This document shows positions 1 to 8,738 of a DNA stretch of 12,664 bases, in pieces. The notes under the pieces were generated by a model that had not been told where the DNA came from, searched no databases, and worked only from the letters and a program-made list of their open reading frames with translations. The translations under genes were made by a program, and so were the position numbers. The DNA is from Phoronis ovalis. Taxonomy: Eukaryota; Phoronida; Phoronidae. The number at the start of each line of letters is the position of its first letter. Within the stretch, counting starts at the first letter, position 1. The stretch is taken from positions 1 to 12,664 of the forward strand of contig JAOXYB010043259.1 of NCBI GenBank assembly GCA_028565635.1. Direction: 5' to 3'.

Positions 1-113
1 GTTAGCTCACAATAATAGCTTTTGTTTTTGTCGGATCATCTTCATACTTGGTACAGGGTAAATACTGGTCAAAGTACGCGTAGGATATAAGTTTGACCCT
101 AATTACTTCCAAT

Positions 114-132
114 ATGGCCGACTGGTGGCCAT
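114..132. repeat. Conserved palindrome in repeat unit A
   Basis: The sequence ATGGCCGACTGGTGGCCAT has two perfect 6-bp inverted arms (ATGGCC and GGCCAT) around a 7-bp centre. The same 19 bases recur unchanged at 440-458 and 747-765, although the flanking unit has diverged. The arms resemble the ATGG core recognised by YY1-type zinc-finger proteins; that link is inference only. Confidence 0.7.
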
Positions 133-262
133 GTTTGTACCCGAGAGTGTACGTTACGTTGCGTCCACTTTGGGAAAGACGAAACGATGACTGGACGATT
201 CAAAGGTGGATTCATGTAGGCCATACGATGGTGGGCGTATTAGGCTAGGCCACATTTCAAAA

Positions 263-282
263 TGACCTTGAGAAGTAGGTCA
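263..282. promoter_or_regulatory. Possible nuclear-receptor-type everted half-sites (ER8) in unit A
   Basis: The bases TGACCTTGAGAAGTAGGTCA contain TGACCT and AGGTCA as an everted pair separated by 8 bp. On the minus strand the left half reads TCAAGGTCA, the known consensus for monomeric ERR and FTZ-F1/NR5A receptors. The same 20 bases are present in unit B at 588-607. Unit D at 883-902 has one change, giving TCAAGGCCA, which still fits the NR5A consensus. Binding in vivo is not shown by sequence, and such matches can occur by chance in repeats. Confidence 0.35.
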
Positions 283-587
283 AATGCCGATGTGAATCTT
301 TGCCAATTTTTGTGCATAATACTTTCGTTGTCGCGCAATAACTGCTTCAGTTTTTATCTGATTAACTTTATGTTTGGTACACTGTAAATTCAGGTCTAAA
401 TGCAGATTGTCTGTAACTTCCATGTGGATCACTTTCAAGATGGCCGACTGGTGGCCATGTTTTTCCCGATAGTGCATGTTACGTTGCGCCCATTTCAGGA
501 AAGACGAAGCAATGACTGGATGATTCGAAGGTGGATTTACGAAGGCCATGGGTTGGTAGGCGTATTGCGCAAGGTGAAATTTCGAAA

Positions 588-607
588 TGACCTTGAGAAG
601 TAGGTCA
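588..607. promoter_or_regulatory. Possible nuclear-receptor-type everted half-sites (ER8) in unit B
   Basis: This is an exact second copy of the everted TGACCT / AGGTCA pair with 8-bp spacing, about 325 bp after the copy in unit A. It again includes the TCAAGGTCA extended half-site on the minus strand. Confidence 0.35.
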
Positions 608-951
608 AATGTCGATACAAATCTTTGACAACACTTGTCGCGCCATAACTGGTTCAGTTTGTAACCGATCAGCTTTATATTTGGTACAGGATAAATACAG
701 GTCAAATTGCAGATCATCTATGATTTCGACATGAATCACATTCAAGATGGCCGACTGGTGGCCATGTTTATTCTCGAGATGTTATCTCGCAATAATAGCT
801 TTTGTTTTTGTCAGATCATCAGTCGAAGCGATGACTGGACGATTCGAAGGTGGGGTGTATTAGGCTAGGTGAAATTTCAAAGTGGCCTTGAGAAGTAGGT
901 CACATTCCGATACGAATCTTTGACATTTTTCAATTGCGTAACAATTTTCTT

Positions 952-1072
952 GTTTGTGACAGAAAACCCTAAACGTGGGTCAATTTTTGAGACCAAAATC
1001 CTTAAAAGTGGGTGGATATTTTGAGTTTGGGCTGCACATACCCATCTAAAAATATGATCAGTTCTCCCCCGG
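952..1072. repeat. Dispersed repeat, copy 1 (3' part only)
   Basis: This stretch aligns closely with 7309-7429. Both have TTTGTGAC, then AAAACCCTAAA, a GGGTC/ATTTTTGAGAC segment, a GGGT/GATAT segment, GCTGCACA, CCATCTAAAAAT and a terminal CCCCCGG. Similarity starts abruptly near 952 and stops just after the C run, so it looks like a 5'-truncated mobile element inserted at or fused to the right edge of the tandem array. No coding frame survives. Confidence 0.8.
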
Positions 1073-1654
1073 GGTAACGCATCAGACAGCAGTTACAGTC
1101 ATTTTGAAAGAGTACCCCACATGATAAACCAGATTATAATGCATGATGTATTCTATTCTTTTCTAATGTTAAAAAAACAATAATGCTAAAAAAATATAAT
1201 CCTACACATTGGATGGGCATTAGACATGACAAATGTCTTGTTGTTATATATATCAGTATATTTTTGGATGTCAGGTATATGGTTTACACCTTGGTTGCAT
1301 GTTGCCATGTAAATGGAATTAGGTAAGTATTAAAGTAATTAAATGTAGATTATGTGACAGTGTTTATGTAGAAGTTAAGAAATTAAATCTGATGTAATTA
1401 TAGGATCCTGATTCTAGGGAGAGATTAGTGGAAGGAATAAAGCATTTGTTTTGGGAATGATCGAACACACTTTATTTCCCCATTTATTATATTTCAAAGG
1501 GACTCCTAGGAAGGAACTTTATTTGTCAGTTGAAGAATGATATATTGTAAACAAACGGTTTATTGTTACATAAGCATTAGAGTATTAGTTTTAATTTTAT
1601 TACTCCATCTATCCCAGATGGTAATTAAAGTAAATAATATATTATTTTGTAAAA
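1073..1654. other. AT-rich stretch with no gene seen
   Basis: I see no credible coding sequence or RNA gene. A perfect-looking splice donor string (AG/GTAAGT, with GTAAGT at 1323-1328) is present, but no exon can be tied to it. A short plus-strand frame beginning near 1537 runs into the motif array to the right and looks accidental. Confidence 0.5.
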
Positions 1655-1778
1655 CTCTAATTTGTGTCTGGTTGCTAATTCAGGTCCATTTGGCAATTTG
1701 TGTCCGTCGTGTGGTAACTGGTGAAAAATCATATGCTAATGTGTGTCCGTTCTATGTCACATGCCTAAATGTGTCCGA
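1655..1778 (+). repeat. Degenerate motif array, GCTAATTTGTGTCCG-like
   Basis: Five degenerate copies of a motif close to GCTAATTYRTGTCCG begin near 1656, 1674, 1693, 1735 and 1764, with irregular spacing of 18-42 bp. The clearest shared core is TGTGTCCG or TGTGTCTG. The reverse complement of this motif forms the array at 2419-2565, so the two face each other across about 640 bp. This could be subterminal repeats of a non-autonomous DNA transposon. Confidence 0.5.
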
Positions 1779-2418
1779 ATTGAAAAGAAACAAACGTGAA
1801 TTCTGAACGCACGCATGAACATGGATTCAATGATGCTCTGTGGTGCTCAAAAAGGGGAACGACACGATTCCAGATTGAGTGTTTTCGATTTCCAGTTTAA
1901 ATACAAAAAAAAATGTAACAATGGGGTTACTTATGAATTATGTATAATATAATCAAATATTAATTAAACAGAGGAAAAGCTTTAAGGACCTATATGGTCT
2001 GCAGTACGTTGTCTAATTAATCTGAGTGTTAGTGAATGGTGCAGCAAGGAGCACATTTGTGACGCTTGAAAGATATGTTGCCCACCATAAAACTTAAAGT
2101 CTGACCTGATGGTTCTGCAATTTTTCATAAAGCTGGATTTAAAAAATATTAAATAGCTGACAACAGTATTATTCTTGCGATGTTCTTTCTTAAACTAGGT
2201 TGTTATTCGAGTTAATTTTTGTTCTATTCTAATGTTACGTATTTACGGTTATCTTTCAGAAATAAAAGACTTACGCAAGTTGTACTGCATATATTGTATT
2301 GTAAAACAGGAGAATCTGCATTTGTTTGTATAAAACAGATTCTAGTACGCTATACTGATATATTACTTTTTATTCATGCTTCCTGTGTAATAACTAGACT
2401 GCTTGTAGACCAATAGAT
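1779..2418. other. Interior between two facing motif arrays, no gene seen
   Basis: This AT-rich interior lies between the inverted arrays. A 65-codon plus-strand frame at 2219-2416 has no recognisable domain and is likely chance. If the flanking arrays are the ends of one mobile element, this would be its non-coding body. Confidence 0.4.
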
Positions 2419-2565
2419 GACACAAATTTGTTTTCGCCATGACATGGATCAGCGGCTGACGTAGCGTGAACACGAATCAGCATCGGAATCTACGAGAATT
2501 GGCTCGGGACAGACATGAATTAGCGAATGGCCATGAATAAGAGACCGGACAGGAATTTGAGTGTT
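2419..2565 (-). repeat. Degenerate motif array, GACATGAATTAGC-like (inverted partner of 1655-1778)
   Basis: Seven degenerate copies of GACATGAATTAGC can be followed, starting near 2419, 2441, 2469, 2491, 2512, 2530 and 2548, with 18-28 bp between starts. Examples are GACATGGATCAGC, AACACGAATCAGC, GACATGAATTAGC and GCCATGAATAAG. The stretch is clearly more GC-rich than its neighbours. It is the reverse complement in motif of the array at 1655-1778. Confidence 0.55.
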
Positions 2566-5500
2566 ACATATTTAATGCACTTTTATGATCACTTTGTGCC
2601 TCTCCCTAAATATTTTGGTACAGATTGCTGCCAGTTTCAGTGGTCTGATGCCAGGCTATATCCTATTTGGGAGCAAGTAACACATAACTGAGTGAAGATA
2701 AGATTTGGTGTGGTCATCTGATACCAGCTTCTAGATAACATATACAACCTTCTGGTATTGGGCAGGAGTTTCATTAAAATGTACTAAAATAAACTGACTT
2801 GTGGCGATTGGTGAAACCTGAAAAGTGGGTGTCTAAGGGTGAGTTTTCTTTTCTGTTAATTCTATTGTTTTATTTTGTGTGCTTACTAACTTTAAGCTGC
2901 ATGACTATAATGCTTTCCAACAAATGGAACTGTAAACCCAAAAGATATATCAGGTCTCTTGTTTAATAAGATTCCTGCTGGTTTTTGAACCATACTTGTC
3001 ATTTATTAAAAACAGAGAATTTTAAAATAACTCAAAAATTAATTGTAGAAACATTCGAATAGTAAAATGTCTGAAAATGAATTAAGATGCTTTGATCTGT
3101 CTATTTTTCTGAATTTTCTTTCACCTAATCTGCCTAGCCAACTGTTAACTGATTCCAAGTGGCATATACAACTATTAGGTGTAATACAATCATCAATATT
3201 TTGCAATCAGCAAGAACTACACAGTACCCAGAAAAGTGAAATAGAACTAATACTCTGTATTTTGCTACTTTACTTCAAAGAATACTAATTACTTTAAACA
3301 CCTGTTTACATAAATATAAAGGTATCTGGTCTTTGATTAGCTTTTGATAACAACTGTCACACATAGGTATTTTTATCAAATTAATTTTTTTTTTGTAATT
3401 TTGTGGATTATTTCAATCATATTATTATTACAAAATATTTCTTGTCAACATTAATGCCCTTAAAGCCTGAAGCACTTTATTATAGGGCACTCTATTATGA
3501 AGCACTCTAAGTGGTAAGTGTGAATGGGCCTATTGTTTAGGCCGATTTATCTTCTAAAGATTTCAAGTTTCATACAGTTAGAGAAATTATTTTGTTATTG
3601 ATATGAACATAAACCAGTGTGGGAAAGAATTAATTTTAATTTATGATAACCTGTTTTAGAAATGATTTAAGTCTTTTTGGGTGTGTTTATAGTTAGTAGT
3701 CTGCAAGTAACACATGTTATGTGCTCACCTGATGTTCCCTATATCAAACAATTAGAATACTGTATTTTATTCTTGATAATAAATGCATGTACACTTTCCC
3801 CAGGCCCGGGACATTTTGAGTAGGGCAGCATTTGCATTTTATTTAAAATTTACATATTAAAATATATTTTTTACTAACTGTTTTCGTTATGTTTACTTTC
3901 TTTTATTTTTGCATTTATTTTAATTGGCAGGATTCTTGCTTTTTTAAAAAAACATGTAGAAAAATTGGTGATATTGTAGTCTTAATTTAAGAAAATTAAA
4001 ATAGAAAGTACTCATGAAGTGAACACTGTAACATATTCTGTCAAAAATCTTGCTACATTGTAAGTGTTTGTTTAAATATTTAAAATAATCCGCCTGAGCA
4101 TTAAGAGGATTATGACCCCTCTTTTTATATGAATACCATTATAGATACTGTTGACTTTTCTGTTTTATTCAATTACTTGACGATATTTAACGCTTGTATG
4201 GTGTGTCTCGGTAAACACTCTGGAAAGATGATTTGTGCAGACTAAGTAAATGCCTTTGATATGGAAATTATTGAACTTTGTATAGCAATTATTGGAACCA
4301 TTTAACCTAATGTATGGTTTAATAATATGAGAAACTGGTGAGTTTTATTTTGGTCTCTGTATAACTTTTAGTTTTTGGAATTGTTACATAACTTGTGGCT
4401 GTGGCTCACTATCTGTTATCTCACATCACAATTCTGATACTTGTAGCTACCCATTAAATCTGGCGTGGACCCTTAAAAATTTAGGTGAATCCCATAGAAA
4501 TCGGGATCAAGCTTATATACTTACACTGTTTAGTCATGCAGATAGTCATTGTTTTCATGTGTTACAGATAAGAACCTGTAATGCCAAATTTTTCTGTTTT
4601 TTTCTTTATCTGCAATCCTGCAACATCAGAATATGGTCATCCAAGGATTCATTCAATTTTAAAGCAGTGTTTCACTGTATTTTAGTTTGAACAAATCTAG
4701 ACAACTTTTATGTTTATTTTAATAATAATTTACTTACATGGATATTTTGTCACTTGATTTAACTTACAAACATGATTTTTCCTATAACAACATTTTATCT
4801 CATTTGCATTTTCCGAATTATAAGTCTTGACGTCATTGTGACAAAAATGAAAAGACAAATCCTTTGATATTTTACCTTTATTTTGAAGTTGTCAAGAGCA
4901 AAGTAAACAAACCTCTTGCTAAAGTTGATCATCGTTCTTAATATTCCCATGTAAAAACAAAAGTTTGTTTATTTAAGGAATTTTTTTAATATTAACTGTT
5001 ATACAAAAAATCAATTTTCTATTCTAGTCTTCTGTTTTTCATCACTTAGATAACATACATGCCAAATTCTGTCATGAACAAATCAAAAACTTAGTAAATA
5101 TATGCCCATTAATTTAAAATAACATACAGCCAATGTAAAGTTGTATTTTTTGTTATTTATGAAGTGTTTTATTAAAACAAATCATTAAATATGTATGCAA
5201 AACTTTTCCCAAGAACTTGCCAGTTTCAAAAATGGCGAATTATTATTTGAAAACCATGTAGTGTGATAAATTAAATAATTAATAAAAGGCAACACTTATT
5301 TTAAATTATTGTTCTGAGTACAAATATTTATGTTTTATAAATATAGAAATATAAGTCAGAAATGTAGTTATTATTATTGAAATTATTATTAATTTAAAAA
5401 TATCACATCAGTGATTTCAGAAGTAAATTGTCCCTAAGTATGTCCAATTTCATTATCATACAGCAGACCCTTGTGTGTGAATATGTAGTTTTGCCACCCA

Positions 5501-5797
5501 AGCATTGCTTATATTTTGTTTACTGAGAACACTGGTTATATTTTTATTGAACAAGTGACCCATTAATATTATTGGCTTGCAAAAATGTAAAATTCTAAAG
5601 AAATCTGAATTCCATACATGAATATTTTGTTTGTATTCAATATGCAATGTTAGTATTACTTGAATAATGTAAGGGTCATATTACTTATGCCAAATTTAAT
5701 TTCATAATTCTCCTTAGAAAAATTAAGAAAATGTTGTTCTTTTTAACACAATGATACCTAGAATACAAAACTCTACATGCACATTGATCTAATACTC
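2566..5797. other. Long AT-rich non-coding stretch
   Basis: No coding region, RNA gene or strong repeat was recognised over about 3.2 kb. The frame at 3067-3288 (73 codons, plus) and the one at 5456-5647 (63 codons, minus) show no domain and no exon-like composition. Homopolymer A/T runs and short TTA-rich tracts (for example 5367-5400) are common. It could be intergenic sequence, or intron of the gene at the right if its 5' exon lies upstream. Confidence 0.5.
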
Positions 5798-5941
5798 TTT
5801 TAAGGGGAAGTAATGGTTAAAGTGTTTTAGCCAAGGAAATCAAAATGGCCAAAATATCTAGTAATGCTCATTGTAATTCAATCTGTAAAACTATTTTTAG
5901 TGAAGTTAGATAGTAAACCATTCTCACTTCCCTCCCCTAAA
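5798..5941. mobile_element. Candidate MITE with imperfect terminal inverted repeats
   Basis: The left end (5798-5820) reads TTTTAAGGGGAAGTAATGG and onward. The right end (5914-5941), reverse-complemented, reads TTTAGGGGAGGGAAGTGAG then AATGGTTTA. The shared order is TTTA, GGGGA, GAAGT, AATGGTT, interrupted by small gaps. The 144-bp length and absence of a coding frame fit a miniature inverted-repeat element. A clear target-site duplication is not visible, so this stays a candidate. Confidence 0.4.
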
Positions 5942-6365
5942 TAAGTCTTTCAAACAGTTCCTCTTGGTAATATAAGAACCCCTCAGTCATTTGTGTTCGC
6001 TGTATACTTTTGGTTATGTGATAATATCTGTATCTTTCTAGATGTTGGTGTGCATTTGTAGGTATATATTATGAAGCTTAAAGTAAAGGTTTGTACTTTA
6101 TACTAGTTTATAACCTGTTCATGATGTTTTATAAATTTAAACTATAAACATGTAATGCTTCCTCAGTGTTCATTTAACCTTTTTTTACGGCTGAGAAATG
6201 AGAAAAGAAATAACCAATATGACCATGTAATTAAACATTTATAGTTGAAACAATAAAGTACCATATTTTGCTATTAAGACATACTCCTGCAGAAGTTTTT
6301 ACTTCAATCATAGTGTTGTATTTTGCTTTTGATAGCTGTTTATTTTCAAAATAGCCGCACTGAAT
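5942..6365. other. AT-rich stretch with no gene seen
   Basis: Nothing beyond AT-rich sequence is recognised between the MITE candidate and the repeat-like block starting near 6366. Confidence 0.45.
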
Positions 6366-6944
6366 TTAAAGTAACCGATTTTTAAAAAATTTGTTAATAT
6401 ACAGATTAGGTTCATAATAATTCAAAATAAGAAGAAAGCTAAGTGATCCGCGTTTTAGAATGGCTGGCATAACTCTGGATTTCAATAAGTAATTTGTATC
6501 ATCAGTTTTGTAACATGAATAGACATGCCGCATGAGTGTTTTTGCCCTGAGCAATATCAACTGTTCCCGGCTATGGAAGTAACAATTGTTGAATAATACC
6601 AAAACATGAGCCACTGTGAAAATGGTCCTTGGTGGTTTACTGAGCAGGACTGAAAAGTAAGGTTGGAAACTGTAAAGATAATCATTAGGTACAAATTTAA
6701 GTTGGGGATCTTTTCTTCTATGCAGTATTAGTTGATCGCGACTTATAAAATGTATATAAAAACATAAAATCGACTTAAGACACATATCAACAATGGTCAT
6801 CCAAGCGGTAACAATATTGAAAAATATGTATGTATATCTAGTACTTTTTCCAAACCACCATATGTAATTAATAAAGAAATCAGGCTCAGAAACGGGGGGG
6901 GGGGGTAAAGATATAAGCAAATGGAAGCATGAACTGCGATACAA
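6366..6944 (-). pseudogene. Open minus-strand frame of unknown nature, possibly a repeat remnant
   Basis: A 192-codon frame is open on the minus strand, the longest uninterrupted frame that is not part of the spliced gene or the left tandem array. I recognise no family. It contains an internal echo: SRDQLIL (bases 6723-6743) and SREQLIL (6552-6572), 57 codons apart, each preceded 18 residues earlier by a TI pair. The coding triplets of the two heptads differ mostly at third positions, which hints at an ancient coding duplication, but the frame has no convincing start context. It opens near a run of 12 G and is rich in hydrophobic residues expected from AT-rich DNA. It may be a fragment of a mobile-element protein or a chance frame. 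I do not claim a functional gene. Confidence 0.2.
6894..6905. repeat. Run of 12 G (first)
   Basis: A homopolymer of exactly 12 G interrupts AT-rich sequence. A second run of exactly 12 G occurs at 7106-7117. Run length may be affected by sequencing error. Confidence 0.9.
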
Positions 6945-7080
6945 GATAGTGACAGTAACCTATACCTTTGGCATTATCAACTATAATTGTGCTAGAGCCA
7001 AGTTAATGATCTAGTAATAACCGCCACTTATTCACTAAATTTTGTTTAAAAAATGTCTGTCTTTAGATTTCTGGATCCTG
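6945..7080. other. Short spacer ending in GGATCCTG
   Basis: No gene is seen. The last eight bases (7073-7080) are GGATCCTG, repeated in direct orientation at 7428-7435 on the far side of the dispersed repeat, as a target-site duplication would be. Confidence 0.4.
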
Positions 7081-7104
7081 TAGACACTTCGTATATCACG
7101 AATA

Positions 7105-7428
7105 CGGGGGGGGGGGGTTCCGCCCCCGCCAAATGGGTCACTTTTTCACTGATAAATCCCTAAAAATAGTTCCACTTTTCCCAGAAATGTTCCTGCAAAT
7201 GGGTCCATTTTTTCAACAAATTCCTAAAATGATTCATTTTTTCATGATTTCATTTAAAAGTAGCGTTCCTGTGGGATTTTTTTGAGAGAAAACCTTAAAA
7301 AATATTTTTTTGTGACTGAAAACCCTAAAAATGGGTCCATTTTTGAGACTAAAATCCCTAAAAATGGGTAGATATCTTGAGTTTAGGCTGCACACCCCCA
7401 TCTAAAAATGTAGTCAGTACATCCCCCG
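7105..7428. mobile_element. Dispersed repeat, copy 2 (longer), possible non-autonomous element
   Basis: The segment begins with C plus 12 G and ends with CCCCCG, so its outermost six bases are inverted complements. Its last 120 bases match copy 1 at 952-1072, and similarity in both copies stops right after the C run, which supports 7428 or so as a true end. The interior repeats a module resembling CCCTAAAAATGGGT (7323-7336 and 7356-7369, 33 bp apart), with weaker relatives near 7131, 7158 and 7196. The minus strand reads short DPFLG-like peptide echoes but is broken by stops. The direct repeat GGATCCTG flanks 7081-7427. The element class is unknown. Confidence 0.55.
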
Positions 7429-7435
7429 GATCCTG

Positions 7436-8514
7436 AATTTGCCTCTGTTTGTATATGAAGAAGTATGCTGGGTGCTGATCTTTATTATGTCACGTTTTGT
7501 TAACTTTGTCACTGAGACTGTAAATGGATTATGACTCAATAAATCTAATGAACCGATAAATATGTTTACTTTTACCAAAAGGTTTGTACTTGTGTTGTCG
7601 GTGGTAGGATATTGCTAAGTTGAATGTATGGATATCGTTGTACCTAGTGGTCTTGTTTGTATGTGCCTGATCATGATATAACTAAGATGTTTTTTTTACT
7701 TTAAATGGCTATAAAGCCTGTTTGAAAAACTTTTTTTAAGTTGATGGAGTGGTATTTTTCCACTTTTATATAAATTTGTGTAACATAGCAGTTAGTTCCA
7801 GATTACTGTTATTCAAAAGAAATTAATTTTATTTGATGATTAGAAGCAATAGTTCTTAAAATATCACCTATGTTACATGTATATGTTGATGAAAGTGATG
7901 TTGCATATAAAGGATGAGCTGAGTTATTGCTTTGTACACACAAACACTAAATCCGATAAAATTGTTCTAAATCTTAAGTGCATTCCAAGAAACCATTATG
8001 ATGTCAAAAAGATCTAATTGTCAAGTTATGCAAAAGGTAGAATACAATAGTAACCAAAACAATTTTGTTGCTAAATTGATTTAAAATATAGTCCTAATTA
8101 AATTATCTTCCCTTGGTCCAAGCTCAACTCCCCAGGACATAACTGCATAATGAACCTAATGTAATTTAATTCACTAGAATGTTTTATTTATCCAGTTTAA
8201 AAATGAATCGCTTCACATGATGTAATTTTGAAAAGTCAGCTTTTCTGAGAAAGTGCTATAACTAATAAAACAATAGGATTTGATGTTCAGTGGTATTTTT
8301 AACATAAAGTGTAAATTGTAGTTGACATAAATTTTATTTCACCTGAACACCCTATTTAATTAGAACTCAGCATAAGCTATCTCAAACCAAACAGATGTTA
8401 TTGACAATATCTTGCTGTCTAATCAAGTAAATCATAAATAATAAAACTTCAATTTTAATTTTAAAAAGACACTCATTCAACATCTTTCCACCCAAAAGTC
8501 AATTTGAAATCACT
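7436..8514. other. AT-rich stretch with no gene seen
   Basis: No coding region, RNA gene or strong repeat was recognised here. Short homopolymer tracts are the only notable feature. Confidence 0.5.
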
Positions 8515-8524
8515 TTAAAAAAAA

Positions 8525-8738
8525 TTTAACATTTTAAAAAATGTCTTCAACCCCTGAATATCTTGACTGATTGTACACTTGTTAATAATAAAAAAAGATA
8601 AACATTTAAAAAATGTCTTCAACCTCTGAATATCTTGACTGATGGTACACTTACTATTAATAATAAAAAAAGATATACATTTAAAAAATGTCTCCAACCT
8701 CTGAATATCTTGTATACATGGTACACTTATTATTATTC
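8525..8738. repeat. Tandem repeat, three copies of a 72-75 bp unit
   Basis: The block ATGTCTTCAAC, then CTGAATATCTTG, then GTACACTT, then TTAATAATAAAAAAAGATA recurs three times. The ATGTCT landmark starts at 8541, 8613 and 8688, giving periods of 72 and 75 bp. The third copy is diverged and loses the repeat after the TTATTATTA tract. Because both periods are multiples of three, the minus strand stays open as a repetitive 60-codon frame (8515-8697) with the recurring peptide TISQDIQ. I regard that frame as a by-product of the repeat. Confidence 0.85.

Larger units (their letters stand above)
1..945. repeat. Degenerate tandem array, unit about 307-326 bp, 3-4 units
   Basis: Four related blocks can be aligned by eye. 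Unit A is about 5-330 and unit B 331-637. Unit C is 638-784 and lacks its second half. Unit D is 785 to about 945; it repeats the start of unit A (785-820 closely matches 5-40) and then jumps to the unit's second half near 821. Landmarks repeat in order. The palindrome ATGGCCGACTGGTGGCCAT starts at 114, 440 and 747. The motif beginning CCTTGAGAAGTAGGTCA recurs at about 266, 591 and 886. A motif like GATGACTGGACGATTC recurs near 186, 512 and 829. Unit A begins at the left edge, so the array probably continues outside the window. Any reading frame inside it is a by-product of the repeat. It may be a satellite or the internal repeats of a transposable element; I do not recognise the family. Confidence 0.85.

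Noticed and set aside
400-603. 67-codon plus-strand frame
   Set aside because: It is also inside repeat unit B; the frame is not kept in units A, C or D.
280-717. 145-codon minus-strand frame
   Set aside because: It lies wholly in the left tandem array; its two ends are readings of the same repeat unit, and no domain is visible.
1321-1328. AGGTAAGT as the donor of an upstream non-coding exon
   Set aside because: Good consensus, but no transcript evidence; the string occurs several times in the window (also at 11095), so it cannot be assigned.
1537-1806. 89-codon plus-strand frame
   Set aside because: It begins in AT-rich DNA and runs through the degenerate TGTGTCCG motif array; the cysteine-rich end reflects that motif, not a domain.
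3067-3288. 73-codon plus-strand frame starting MSENELRC
   Set aside because: There is no recognised domain, no splice or start support, and composition like the surrounding non-coding DNA.
8525-8738. CRISPR-like array
   Set aside because: There are no unique spacers; the whole 72-75 bp unit repeats, and the context is eukaryotic.
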